The notes beneath the pieces are model-generated. The model saw nothing but the letters and a program-made list of their open reading frames with translations, made no database searches and was not told where the DNA came from. A stretch of 64,000 nucleotides of DNA. Origin: Lachnospiraceae bacterium (lineage in GTDB: Bacteria > Bacillota > Clostridia > Lachnospirales > Lachnospiraceae). Position 1 is the stretch's first letter. Every line of letters begins with the position of its first letter. Both the position numbers and the translations under genes were made by a program. The stretch covers positions 1-64,000 of the forward strand of contig CABJAV010000005.1 in assembly GCA_902363675.1 (NCBI GenBank), in the 5' to 3' direction. This document shows positions 1 to 6,918 of this stretch, piece by piece.

Positions 1-2
1 GC

Positions 3-53
3 AGAAAAGAGCAGACCAATCTGTTCCGCGAGATTGGAGAAATATTTGCATAA
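3..53 (+). CDS. C-terminal end of an unidentified upstream gene (partial)
   Basis: The first 53 bases hold an open frame ending in TAA at 51-53, with the C-terminal sequence RKEQTNLFREIGEIFA. A strong intrinsic terminator begins four bases later, as expected after a real gene. The two other plus frames also run open here, so the frame choice rests on the terminator spacing. Too little remains to name a product. Confidence 0.35.
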   Translation, partial: RKEQTNLFREIGEIFA

Positions 54-56
54 GAA

Positions 57-104
57 AACCGATGGTTTTGACTACGATTAGTCTATACCATCGGTTCTTT
101 TGTT
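57..104 (+). terminator. Rho-independent terminator of the upstream gene
   Basis: A perfect 10-bp stem (57-66 with 87-96, aaccgatggt/accatcggtt) is followed by a T-rich run at 97-104. It separates the upstream gene from plsC, which has its own promoter. Confidence 0.8.
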
Positions 105-166
105 ACAAGTTTACCTCTGAACAGTAACGGGATAAGCATATAAGAATCTTTAAATAAAAGGTATGA

Positions 167-195
167 TTGAAAAAAAGACGGCATTGCTTTATAAT
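167..195 (+). promoter_or_regulatory. Sigma-A promoter of plsC
   Basis: TTGAAA at 167-172 and TATAAT at 190-195 are separated by 17 bp. The predicted start near 202 leaves a very short leader before the AGGAG ribosome site and the ATG at 216. Confidence 0.8.
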
Positions 196-215
196 AATTT
201 CAGGAGTGAAATTAT

Positions 216-935
216 ATGTTAAAGTTATTTTATGTTATTTTTATGAATTTGCATCGAGCCCCATATATTATTCCACTTATGCGTAACCGGGCAAATCATC
301 CGGAACGCTATACGGTCGAACAGAGATATGCACTTGTTCGTCATACCATCTATTTGATGAACAGAACCGGCAAGATTACGACGAAAGCTTTCGGTTTAGA
401 AAATCTCCCAAAAGAAGGCGGTTATTTAATGTGCCCGAATCACCAGGGAAAGTATGATGTGTTGGGAATTATGTATACGCATAAGCAGCCATGTTCCTTT
501 GTTATGGATAAATTCAAGTCTCACACGATACTTGTAAGGGAGTTTTGTGATCTTGTTCAGGCGAAACGATTAGAAAAGGACAATCCTCGGCAGGGAATCA
601 CCATTATTAATCAGGTTGCCAAAGAAGTTGGCGAAGGAAAGAAATATATTCTTTTTCCGGAGGGCGGTTATAAGTTTAACAATAAAAACAAGGTCTGTGA
701 TTTTAAAGCAGGAAGTTTTAAGATTGCGCTCAAATCCAAAGCCCCAATTGTTCCAATTGCTTTGATCGATTCCTATAAAGTTTTCAACAGTTTTCATGTA
801 GGACCGATTACGACTTATGCATATTATCTTGAACCTATAACTTATGCGGAATATAAAGATATGAAAACGCAGGAGATTGCGGCTTTGGTAAAAAGCCGGA
901 TAGAAGAAAAGATTGCAGAAGTATCTGCAATCTAA
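216..935 (+). CDS. plsC: 1-acyl-sn-glycerol-3-phosphate acyltransferase family protein
   Basis: Lysophosphatidic acid acyltransferase family, which transfers an acyl chain to the sn-2 position of lysophosphatidate in membrane phospholipid synthesis. The 239-residue protein has the HX4D motif (H76 to D81, HQGKYD) and the FPEGG block at about 147-151, followed by VPIAL near 179; these are the catalytic and glycerophosphate-binding signatures of the family. The start at 216 follows AGGAGTG by a normal distance. The gene stands alone with its own promoter and meets the recombinase gene tail to tail, with stops overlapping by four bases. Confidence 0.9.
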   Translation: MLKLFYVIFMNLHRAPYIIPLMRNRANHPERYTVEQRYALVRHTIYLMNRTGKITTKAFGLENLPKEGGYLMCPNHQGKYDVLGIMYTHKQPCSFVMDKFKSHTILVREFCDLVQAKRLEKDNPRQGITIINQVAKEVGEGKKYILFPEGGYKFNNKNKVCDFKAGSFKIALKSKAPIVPIALIDSYKVFNSFHVGPITTYAYYLEPITYAEYKDMKTQEIAALVKSRIEEKIAEVSAI

Positions 936-945
936 TCTTCTCTTA
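910..945. terminator. Possible bidirectional terminator between plsC and the recombinase gene
   Basis: A 9-bp stem (910-918 with 925-933, agattgcag/ctgcaatct) sits over the end of plsC between convergent genes. The following T tract on the plus strand is broken (aatcttctctt), so efficiency is doubtful. Confidence 0.4.
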
Positions 946-1984
946 AGTGAACATATTTTGCTGCTTTACGCCGTCTGTCATCTTCGAGAGCGGCGTAATG
1001 TTTTTTCGTTGTATTTACATCTTTATGGCCAAGCACATCTGCCACCAGATAAATATCCCCGGTAGCCTTATAGAGAGAAGTGCCATATGTACTTCTTAAC
1101 TTATGTGGTGTAATATTTTTAATATTGGTAACCAGTTTGGAATACTTTTTAACCAGATTTTCTACTGCCCGAACCGTAATGCGTCGGTTTTGCATGGATA
1201 AAAAGACGGCATCTTCATGTCCGGCAACTGTAGTAATACCTTGTCGTTCTTCTAAATAATCACATAGTGCAGCACACACTTCATCACTGAAATATACAAC
1301 GACTTCCGCGCCACCTTTTCGATGAACTTTAATTCCGTTATTTTTAAAATCAATATCATCTAAATTCAGACCAACGCATTCGGAAACACGAATTCCAGTG
1401 CCAAGCATAAGCGATAAAAGCGCCAAATCGCGTTTTTTTGTACGTTCGTGATACATTTGCTGTCTCTTACTCAAACTCTCGCCAGATTCAACTTCATCAA
1501 GGAGCTGGGCCACTTCATCAACATCCAGCCGGATAATGTTCTTGTCATGAATTTTTGGAAGACTCACTTTGACAGCAGGGTTATTATCGATCATTTCGTG
1601 TTTATAACAATACTTGTAAAAGGAGCGAAGAGAGGAGAGCTTTCTTTTTAAGCCTCGCTCATCATTGCTATGGGCAACGCCGTCTTTCTCATAGATTTTG
1701 AGATAAGACAGGTATTCTTCGATATCGGTTGCCTTCAGTTCTTCTAATATATGAATCGGTATTTCTTTAATTTTCATTTTTTTACAAATGGGATTGTTTT
1801 CATGAAGAAATTCAAAGAAACAATTAAGATCATACGCATATGCAAGACGCGTCCTGGAAGCTGTGGTAGGTTCGATTCCAATAAAAAACTGTTTACAGTA
1901 AGGGGGAAGTTCATCCAGTATTTCACGCAGATGCAGCTGGTTTTTCATATTTACTTCTTCATAATATGCTTTATTTTTTGCCAT
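932..1984 (-). CDS. Tyrosine recombinase of the XerC/XerD type
   Basis: A 350-residue site-specific tyrosine recombinase with an N-terminal SAM-like core-binding domain and a C-terminal catalytic domain. The full catalytic set is visible: R199 (GTGIRVSE), K223, H294 and R297 (TPHKLRSTYG), H320 (LGHKD) and nucleophile Y330 (KKHYAAL). The start overlaps the 3' end of ttcA by 14 bp; an internal ATG at residue 13 is an alternative. It sits in an ordinary host setting about 1.7 kb from the prophage edge, and nothing in the sequence ties it to the phage beyond nearness. A chromosomal Xer-like enzyme is the best reading. Confidence 0.88.
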   Translation of the reverse strand: MAKNKAYYEEVNMKNQLHLREILDELPPYCKQFFIGIEPTTASRTRLAYAYDLNCFFEFLHENNPICKKMKIKEIPIHILEELKATDIEEYLSYLKIYEKDGVAHSNDERGLKRKLSSLRSFYKYCYKHEMIDNNPAVKVSLPKIHDKNIIRLDVDEVAQLLDEVESGESLSKRQQMYHERTKKRDLALLSLMLGTGIRVSECVGLNLDDIDFKNNGIKVHRKGGAEVVVYFSDEVCAALCDYLEERQGITTVAGHEDAVFLSMQNRRITVRAVENLVKKYSKLVTNIKNITPHKLRSTYGTSLYKATGDIYLVADVLGHKDVNTTKKHYAALEDDRRRKAAKYVHLRED

Positions 1985-2699
1985 AATATTTCCATCCTTC
2001 TATATTTCCGGTTGTAATTGCATGAAACAATCTTTTTTTTGCTCCCGGATTTTCTAAATTAATCTGTCGAACCAATTGTTTGATATATTCCCGGTGTGTC
2101 GAACCGTCTGCAGGACATGGATTTTTGACAATTGGTAATTGATATTTATTTTTAAAGCCAATGACATCCGCTTCCAATACGTACATAAGCGGACGAATAA
2201 CTGTTAAGTCGCAACGATCCAGATGTGTTACTGGTGGGAAAGCATAAAAGCGACCTTCGTAAATCATAGAAAGAAACATGGTTTCTATAATATCGTCCAT
2301 ATGATGCGCATAAGCAACTTTGTTACATCCAAGTTCCTTTACCGCATTGTTTAAGGCTCCTTTACGCATTTTGGCACAAAGGGAGCATGGAGAGGATTCT
2401 TTTCGTTCATCAAAAACAATCTCACCTATCTGTGTATGAATAATATGATATTCAACCTGAAAATCTTCACAAAGTTTCTGAATAGGTTCAAGAGAAAATC
2501 CTTTAAAGCCAAGATCAACGGTAACTGCAACAATTTCAAATGGAACAGGGTAGAAGTGACGCAGTCCTGCTAATGCATAGAGCAATGTAATGGAATCTTT
2601 TCCACCGGAAATTCCTATTGCAATTCGGTCATTTGCGTGAATCATATCATAATCTTCTATTGCCTGTCGCACCTGGCTGTAAAGCTGTTGCAATTTCAT
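1971..2699 (-). CDS. ttcA: TtcA-type tRNA 2-thiocytidine synthetase
   Basis: An adenylating PP-loop enzyme that thiolates cytidine 32 of tRNAs. The 242-residue protein has the PP-loop SGGKDS at 31-36, the CxxC pair C105/C108 (CSLC) that ligates an iron-sulfur cluster in TtcA, and a later Cys in NPCPADG. This arrangement separates TtcA from TilS and ThiI. It is the first gene of a two-gene minus-strand unit with the recombinase, whose start lies inside its last codons. Confidence 0.88.
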   Translation of the reverse strand: MKLQQLYSQVRQAIEDYDMIHANDRIAIGISGGKDSITLLYALAGLRHFYPVPFEIVAVTVDLGFKGFSLEPIQKLCEDFQVEYHIIHTQIGEIVFDERKESSPCSLCAKMRKGALNNAVKELGCNKVAYAHHMDDIIETMFLSMIYEGRFYAFPPVTHLDRCDLTVIRPLMYVLEADVIGFKNKYQLPIVKNPCPADGSTHREYIKQLVRQINLENPGAKKRLFHAITTGNIEGWKYYGKK

Positions 2700-2988
2700 T
2701 TCGTTGTGCCTCCATTAGTTCTCATTATATAATATTTCCACGTAATAATCCAGTACAACCCATTGCTGAACATGAGGAAACGTTATATACTGAAAACTAC
2801 AGATGTCAAGGATATGACATAAACATGAAATATGAATAATTTTAGAAGGGATATTGCATTTATATATGAATAACATAAAGTTACAGCAAGATCTTTGCAA
2901 TGTGATCCGGCAGACTATAACTACAAGTTTGAATTTTAAATACTATTATGAAGAAAGATTAACGAAGAATTATCAAGGATAGTGAAAG

Positions 2989-3183
2989 ATGTGGAAAGTA
3001 AAACAAATTTTTGATGGCGAGTATGGATGCGAAGAACGTCTTCCGGGTGAAAAAATGAAATGCCTGGTTACGATTGAAGATGAACAGGGCAATGTAAAAT
3101 CCTTTACTGCAGAAGACGAATGGCTTACAAACAATCATATCGATGAAGGTTCTATAATTGAAGAAGGAGAATTGAAAAAATGA
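2989..3183 (+). CDS. Small conserved-looking protein upstream of dtd, function unknown
   Basis: A 64-residue acidic protein without membrane segments. I do not recognise it. Its stop overlaps the dtd start (ATGA at 3180-3183), so it is very probably translationally coupled to dtd and real. Its composition (many Glu/Asp, alternating hydrophobics such as KCLVTIED) suggests a small beta-rich cytosolic protein. No catalytic motif is visible. Confidence 0.7.
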   Translation: MWKVKQIFDGEYGCEERLPGEKMKCLVTIEDEQGNVKSFTAEDEWLTNNHIDEGSIIEEGELKK

Positions 3184-3629
3184 AATTTGTAATACAACGT
3201 GTAACAAAAGCAAAATGTGAAGTGAATCATGAAATCACTGGCGCAATCGAACAAGGTTTCTGCGTCTTGATAGGTGTTGCAGAGACGGACAATGAACAAA
3301 TTGCTGACAAAATGATTAAAAAGTTATTAGGCATGCGTATTTTTAGTGATGAAAATGGAAAGACAAATTTATCGATAACTGATGTAAATGGTTCCTTGCT
3401 TTTGATTTCACAGTTTACATTATATGCAAATTGTCGCAAAGGAAATCGCCCGTCTTTTATAGAAGCTGGAAATCCAACTTTGGCAAATCAGTTATATGAA
3501 TATATTATCGAACAATGCAAAAAAGAAATACCTAATGTACAAACAGGAATTTTTGGCGCAGATATGCAGATCAGTCTGATAAATGATGGACCATTTACAA
3601 TTGTGTTGGATTCAGAAATGCTGGCATAG
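3180..3629 (+). CDS. dtd: D-aminoacyl-tRNA deacylase
   Basis: Removes D-amino acids wrongly attached to tRNA. The 149-residue length is standard. Family motifs are present: the N-terminal MKFVIQRV start, SQFTLYA at 77-83, and the NDGP block at about 135-138 that carries the Gly-Pro pair used for chiral proofreading. It overlaps the 64-aa upstream gene by 4 bp. The 6S-like gene and then the prophage follow immediately downstream. Confidence 0.95.
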   Translation: MKFVIQRVTKAKCEVNHEITGAIEQGFCVLIGVAETDNEQIADKMIKKLLGMRIFSDENGKTNLSITDVNGSLLLISQFTLYANCRKGNRPSFIEAGNPTLANQLYEYIIEQCKKEIPNVQTGIFGADMQISLINDGPFTIVLDSEMLA

Positions 3630-3761
3630 AAACCTTTAATATAAAATCGGGGGATTTTGGTACACCCAAAGAAAGAATGAGCGACCAGCCAAGAAAAAGC
3701 GTTTCCTGCGTAAAATACAAGCCCTAGAGGTGTACGCGGTAGCCTGTTAAGGGTCAGTGCC

Positions 3762-3797
3762 TAACTATTCGCAAAATCCGTGTTTTACGAATAGTTA
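3762..3797. repeat. TAACTA...TAGTTA hairpin, left copy (L)
   Basis: Arms taactattcgcaaaa and ttttacgaatagtta form a 15-bp inverted repeat with one mismatch around a 6-base spacer (tccgtg). Two related hairpins with the same outer TAACTA/TAGTTA arms occur at 10975-11022 and 11064-11124, at the other end of the prophage. Confidence 0.8.
3782..3797. other. Candidate attL core (16-bp direct repeat)
   Basis: The sequence gttttacgaatagtta is identical at 3782-3797 and 11109-11124. It is the best direct repeat I found bounding the phage module and implies a circular form of 7,327 bp. The crossover position within the repeat cannot be fixed. Confidence 0.5.
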
Positions 3798-3964
3798 TTA
3801 GCTTTTGCAAGTCCTATGTTAGCACCGCGCGTACAATCTGGCAAGGACTTTTTATTGATGAGGGTCATCTTTAGGAATAATGCACAGATTTATAGGTTAT
3901 GATCCTAGCTGCATTTTAGGCAGAATTAACAACAAAATACGTTAGTGAGTCGAACTCCGAATTA

Positions 3965-3990
3965 AGACACCGAAAGGTGTCTATTTTATT
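3965..3990 (+). terminator. Rho-independent terminator after the 6S region
   Basis: A 7-bp stem agacacc/ggtgtct (3965-3971 with 3976-3982) closed by a GAAA tetraloop is followed by tattttatt. It would stop plus-strand transcripts leaving the 6S region before the phage trio at 4208. The stretch between 3853 and 3965 shows no gene. Confidence 0.75.
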
Positions 3991-4035
3991 GCCGAGAGAA
4001 GAAAATGGATAAGGCGCGCAGTCTTTTCATTGTAT

Positions 4036-4133
4036 CACATGGATTCGAGACCAGCCAAACCGCGGTTATCGGATGCCTATATGTTATACGCGGTTTGTCT
4101 CCCCTACGGGGCTACGGGTCTTGATTCCATGTG
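4036..4133. other. Highly structured multi-hairpin element, possible phage origin or packaging signal
   Basis: An outer 16-bp stem (4036-4051 with 4118-4133, 14 matches plus one G-U) encloses an 8-bp perfect stem aaaccgcg/cgcggttt (4057-4064 with 4089-4096) and a small cccc-tac-gggg hairpin at 4101-4111. A palindrome gaagcgcgcttc follows at about 4150. Filamentous phages carry such stable hairpins as packaging signals and replication origins; that role here is inference. A structured leader for the downstream genes is an alternative. Confidence 0.6.
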
Positions 4134-4207
4134 CCATGCCCGGGGTGTATGAAGCGCGCTTCGCTTCGTACATCGAACTTATTGTTTATCTTGAAAGGAG
4201 AAAAACC

Positions 4208-4447
4208 ATGACAAACGCTGAACACGATTTACTTACAAAGGCAGTAAATGAATTTGCCGAACTCGACCACGATGTAGAAGACATCGACGAAGCACTTGAT
4301 TATTTAAACTATGATGAAATTTTAAGTGCTTTCGTAGCTTACTGGGTAACAACTTACGGAACAATCCATTATAAGGCAATTAAATATTTCATTGAAGAAT
4401 TTTACCATTTGACACCAAAAACCAACGATGAATTGAACATTTACTAG
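4208..4447 (+). CDS. Phage-encoded acidic protein, function unknown
   Basis: A 79-residue acidic protein, first of a plus-strand trio divergent from the phage structural genes. The start at 4208 follows GAAAGGAG at a good distance; a longer reading from 4073 would run through the hairpin element and is rejected. The N-terminal half is rich in Asp/Glu (HDVEDIDEALDYLNYDE) and probably helical; the C-terminal half is aromatic. No membrane span, helix-turn-helix or known motif is seen. Roles such as regulation or superinfection control are only guesses from position. Confidence 0.7.
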   Translation: MTNAEHDLLTKAVNEFAELDHDVEDIDEALDYLNYDEILSAFVAYWVTTYGTIHYKAIKYFIEEFYHLTPKTNDELNIY

Positions 4448-4460
4448 GAGGTACAGAGCC

Positions 4461-4757
4461 ATGAGCAAGAACGAAATCAAAAGAAGTTTAAACTACACAA
4501 TTAAAGATTTAAGCACACGCAAATCAGTATCTACTAAAATTCTTAAAGAATTATTTTCAGATGAAATCAGAAGATTGTGTTACAGAATGCAGGAATGTAG
4601 ACCAGAATACATTACACAGAATCGAGAAAACGCAGATGCGTTGTTATCTTTCGCATACATAAATTTAAACTTATACAACGACAAAGAGTTCCAATATCTA
4701 AATGCCAAAATAACACAATATTCACTAGGTCTTACTAGAGGTAACAACAATGATTAA
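4461..4757 (+). CDS. Phage-encoded small basic protein, function unknown
   Basis: A 98-residue protein preceded by AGGAGGTACAG 13 bp after the previous stop. It is basic at the N-terminus (SKNEIKRSLNYT...STRKSVSTK) and likely mostly helical, with no recognised fold. Its end overlaps the start of the next gene by 8 bp, so the three genes form one operon that ends at the terminator at 4936. A DNA-binding role is possible but not shown. Confidence 0.7.
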   Translation: MSKNEIKRSLNYTIKDLSTRKSVSTKILKELFSDEIRRLCYRMQECRPEYITQNRENADALLSFAYINLNLYNDKEFQYLNAKITQYSLGLTRGNNND

Positions 4758-4935
4758 ATACAATGTATATGAACGCATCATTCTTTCTGGATGTGAGCCA
4801 CTTAACACGTGGCAAGCATCCTTTTTATGTAAAGCAGATGCTGAATCTTATGCCGAATCTCAAAATCACATTAACTCAATTCGCAAACCACAAATCAGCA
4901 AGTACTACTACATTCATTCTGAATGTACAAACTAA
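4750..4935 (+). CDS. Phage-encoded 61-aa protein, function unknown
   Basis: Starts at ATG 4750, inside the end of the 98-aa gene, after AGAGGTAAC. The 61-residue protein (MIKYNVYERIILSGCE...) has a beta-strand-like beginning and two Tyr-rich ends. It has no membrane segment and I recognise no family. Its stop lies directly before an intrinsic terminator, which marks it as the last gene of the plus-strand trio. Confidence 0.65.
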   Translation: MIKYNVYERIILSGCEPLNTWQASFLCKADAESYAESQNHINSIRKPQISKYYYIHSECTN

Positions 4936-4963
4936 AAAGAGGGCGAAAGCCCTCTTTTTTTTT
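4936..4963 (+). terminator. Strong terminator ending the phage plus-strand trio
   Basis: A 9-bp stem aaagagggc/gccctcttt with GAAA loop (4936-4944 and 4949-4957) is followed by a long T run. On the minus strand an A-rich arm gives a weaker T run, so it may also stop the minus-strand gene ending at 4979. Confidence 0.9.
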
Positions 4964-4978
4964 ATGCGCATATTATTA

Positions 4979-5317
4979 CTAATCATCAGAAAATGAGTCA
5001 TTAAACAAATCATTAAATTCAGAAATACTATCAGAATCTAAGACAGTCCAATCATCTCCATTCTTTACAGAATGTACAGAACCAGAATTTTCATCATAGT
5101 AAATACAGTTTTTTAACTTTGCTTCATCATCTTGCCATTTTGTAAACAAGACAAAGCACCCAAGACCGCAAATTAGCAAAAGACCAAACCAAACAGAAGC
5201 CCAATCAAAGCCATTTTGCGGTTTTTCATAATGACGATGTTTACAAGTTTGGCACGGATCAACACTACTACTCTCATAATTATCTTGTTTGTTATACTCT
5301 CTCCAATTTTGTTCCAT
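4979..5317 (-). CDS. Phage-encoded single-span membrane protein with Cys/His N-terminal motif
   Basis: A 112-residue protein, last gene of the minus-strand phage module. The start at 5317 follows AGGGGGT and lies only about 18 bp below a consensus promoter; the longer frame to 5422 has no ribosome site. Residues 20-29 hold CQTCKHRHYE, a possible metal-binding motif. One membrane segment follows (about 39-59, WFGLLLICGLGCFVLF), then an acidic tail. I recognise no family. Its separate promoter suggests expression in the lysogen, for example as an exclusion or cell-envelope protein, but that is inference. Confidence 0.75.
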   Translation of the reverse strand: MEQNWREYNKQDNYESSSVDPCQTCKHRHYEKPQNGFDWASVWFGLLLICGLGCFVLFTKWQDDEAKLKNCIYYDENSGSVHSVKNGDDWTVLDSDSISEFNDLFNDSFSDD

Positions 5318-5341
5318 AAAAATACCCCCTATAATAAGTCT

Positions 5342-5370
5342 ATTATAAGGGGCATGATGTATATTGTCAA
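5342..5370 (-). promoter_or_regulatory. Perfect consensus sigma-A promoter inside the prophage
   Basis: On the minus strand TTGACA (5370-5365) and TATAAT (5347-5342) are exactly 17 bp apart. It drives the 112-aa membrane protein gene, whose ATG is at 5317. Confidence 0.9.
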
Positions 5371-5385
5371 TTGCGCGTTGGGTGG

Positions 5386-5419
5386 CAGTGTGCGCGCGCA
5401 AGCTTACCGCGCAGCACTG
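5386..5419. other. GC-rich hairpin between the Zot-like gene and the distal promoter
   Basis: An 11-bp stem with one bulge (cagtg-tgcgcg with cgcgca-g-cactg) surrounds an 11-base loop. There is no T tract on either strand, so it is not a standard intrinsic terminator. It could act as an mRNA 3' stabiliser or as a phage DNA hairpin. Confidence 0.6.
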
Positions 5420-5424
5420 CACAC

Positions 5425-6327
5425 TTATTTGTTCATCTTCTTGTAATGTCGCTTGAGCCTATGTGACATATGACCGATATTGTCATTGTTTGGATTGATT
5501 TCCCCACGCATTGTGAGAATCTCTTCCGGTGTCATCATATCATTTTCATCAACCGACTTTTTCAGTTTATCGACACAGGCTAAGGTGTCATAACTGTTAT
5601 AGTCAAAGTCTCTGACAAAAAATCCGGTTCTTCTACGAGGTTTGACCATTGTAGGATCAGACGCGTACTCGATTTCATCAGCATCATAAACAGATTGTAC
5701 CATAAACCGCCAGATTTTCTTACAGTTGATACAATTTTGAGTGACAGAACGCATCAGCGCATCAGTCAGCTTGAATTTCTGGCTACTGTACAAGAATGAA
5801 ATATGATAATGTCTGCTTGTCAGCAGAGTATTCAAGAATATCGGGTCAATATTCGTTTTGAAACTTCTACTATTCAATTGCACACTTGCCTCATCCAGAA
5901 GAACAATAACCACAGTACGCGTATTCTCTTCATCATCAATCTTTTTGTTATTGTAAGCGCAAGCAACTACTTGCGAAAGGCTTCGCAATGGTTCATAGGG
6001 GCATGACTTCAAATCTACATTCGAGATTATATGTATCTTCTGGAGAACGAATCTCTTTCTACCTCTATCCCACACTTTTTTATTATTGTACCGTTTGAAA
6101 AGCAATGTTACATAATGAACGATAGATAATGTCTTACCGCCCCCAAAATGCGCACAATAGCAATTCAATACACCAGCTGTATATTCATTATACTGCTTGT
6201 GCTTGAAATAGAAATACAAATCACGGACACCATAATAAATTGTCTTGAAAGGATGCAATACAATCAAACGAGCAATTACTGAGTACCAGAGCAGAAACCC
6301 TATACCAATCAGTACAAGTATTGTCAT
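5425..6327 (-). CDS. Zot/pI-like filamentous phage assembly ATPase
   Basis: A 300-residue protein of the zonula-occludens-toxin/gene-I type, the membrane ATPase that drives extrusion of filamentous phage. A membrane segment lies at residues 2-24, a Walker A motif at 59-66 (AHFGGGKT) and a Walker B at 139-146 (VVIVLLDE), followed by the DEAxxxLNSR-like region typical of Zot. In Ff pI the ATPase is N-terminal and the span comes later, with a periplasmic tail that meets the secretin. Here the span is N-terminal and no such tail exists. The ATG at 6327 follows AGGGGGT and overlaps the stop of the 45-aa gene (ATGA). Confidence 0.85.
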   Translation of the reverse strand: MTILVLIGIGFLLWYSVIARLIVLHPFKTIYYGVRDLYFYFKHKQYNEYTAGVLNCYCAHFGGGKTLSIVHYVTLLFKRYNNKKVWDRGRKRFVLQKIHIISNVDLKSCPYEPLRSLSQVVACAYNNKKIDDEENTRTVVIVLLDEASVQLNSRSFKTNIDPIFLNTLLTSRHYHISFLYSSQKFKLTDALMRSVTQNCINCKKIWRFMVQSVYDADEIEYASDPTMVKPRRRTGFFVRDFDYNSYDTLACVDKLKKSVDENDMMTPEEILTMRGEINPNNDNIGHMSHRLKRHYKKMNK

Positions 6328-6461
6328 TTCTTCATACCCCCTAACAGACCGCACGCAACCGCAAACAGTTCAAGCCCCATACACATAACAACAAGCCGGA
6401 CAACAGCCGGAGCATCCAATGTTGTAGAGCCTTGTAAGATTAAATCAACAACAGCATCCAT
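6324..6461 (-). CDS. Tiny phage membrane protein (45 aa), minor coat candidate
   Basis: Read directly from the minus strand: ATG at 6461 preceded by AAAGGGG, stop TGA at 6324 overlapping the Zot-like start. The 45-residue product has a charged N-terminus and one hydrophobic stretch (about 17-42, APAVVRLVVMCMGLELFAVA) ending in MKK. Position next to the assembly ATPase and its size fit a minor coat or assembly peptide, though no sequence family is recognised. Confidence 0.7.
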   Translation of the reverse strand: MDAVVDLILQGSTTLDAPAVVRLVVMCMGLELFAVACGLLGGMKK

Positions 6462-6464
6462 ATA

Positions 6465-6749
6465 TTACACCCCTTTCAATGTATTTTTCCGCCAACCGCG
6501 GAAACATGCCATAACAAATGTAATTATTGTAAACACAAGAATCAAATGTACATCATTAGCAATGGATAACAACGTATCATTATCCGCTGGATCCGAAACT
6601 AACGTTTCCGAACCAGCTTGTGTACTTTCTACCACTTCCGTACCGTTGTTAGTTTCTTCTAAACTTTCAGTACCAGAATCAACAATTTCAGTATTCTGTA
6701 AATATTCTTCCGGACTATATACAATACTTTCCTTTTTAATCTCCGACAC
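6465..6749 (-). CDS. Phage membrane protein with acidic exposed domain and C-terminal anchor
   Basis: A 94-residue protein starting with GTG at 6749 behind GAGAGGTG. The first 65 residues are strongly acidic and rich in Ser/Thr/Glu. They are followed by one membrane segment (about 66-84, HLILVFTIITFVMACF) and a basic tail RGWRKNTLKGV. This layout (acidic outside, anchor, basic inside) resembles filamentous-phage coat proteins, so it is a minor-capsid candidate. It lies three bases upstream of the 45-aa gene. Confidence 0.7.
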   Translation of the reverse strand: MSEIKKESIVYSPEEYLQNTEIVDSGTESLEETNNGTEVVESTQAGSETLVSDPADNDTLLSIANDVHLILVFTIITFVMACFRGWRKNTLKGV

Positions 6750-6762
6750 AATTTAACACCTC

Positions 6763-6918
6763 TCAATCACTTAAACCTCTTAAAAATGCAATAACAGCAC
6801 CAGCAAGTATTGCCCACAGAATAACAGCACCAACGCTGATTTTATAACCGCCTAGCGTGAACGTAACGTTAGCCACTTGCGTTAATATCTTACCTACAGC
6901 TTTAAATACACTATCCAT
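6763..6918 (-). CDS. Tiny phage membrane protein (51 aa)
   Basis: ATG at 6918 after GGGGTGG, TGA at 6763. The 51-residue product begins with an amphipathic MDSVFKAVGKIL and has a Gly/Ala-rich hydrophobic segment at about 28-46 ending in LRGLSD. Its start overlaps the end of the 24-aa gene by 8 bp, so the small genes are translationally linked. A pVI-like or other minor coat role is inferred from size, topology and place between pIII-like and Zot-like genes. Confidence 0.65.
   Translation of the reverse strand: MDSVFKAVGKILTQVANVTFTLGGYKISVGAVILWAILAGAVIAFLRGLSD

Larger units (their letters stand above)
3719..3853 (+). ncRNA. ssrS: 6S RNA-like gene (ssrS), now a phage attachment site
   Basis: The 5' part (GAGGTGTACGC, then GGTCAGTGCC about 20 nt later) resembles the 5' half of 6S RNA, the small RNA that mimics an open promoter and binds sigma-A RNA polymerase. 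The fold supports this: 3731-3738 pairs with 3828-3835, agccct with aggact forms an outer stem, and a 15-bp near-perfect apical hairpin sits at 3762-3797. A T tract ends it. Ends are approximate, and the transcript may begin near 3650. The 3' half appears to be phage-supplied. tmRNA, SRP RNA and RNase P RNA signatures are absent. Confidence 0.5.

Noticed and set aside
1840..1900. tRNA-like GGTTCGATTCC motif
   Set aside because: It is in the middle of the recombinase coding region and no cloverleaf forms around it.
932..1984. Integrase of the prophage
   Set aside because: It lies outside the repeats, beyond ttcA and dtd, and overlaps ttcA as a host gene would. A role in integration is possible but not supported.
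3762..3797. Chromosomal dif site
   Set aside because: The geometry contains 11-6-11, but the sequence does not resemble known dif sites and it lies within an RNA hairpin.
3650..3990. tmRNA, SRP RNA or RNase P RNA
   Set aside because: None of the conserved cores of these RNAs is present, while the 5' block and long hairpin fit 6S RNA better.
4073..4207. N-terminal extension of the first phage trio gene
   Set aside because: It would be read through the cloverleaf element; the ATG at 4208 has a strong ribosome site.
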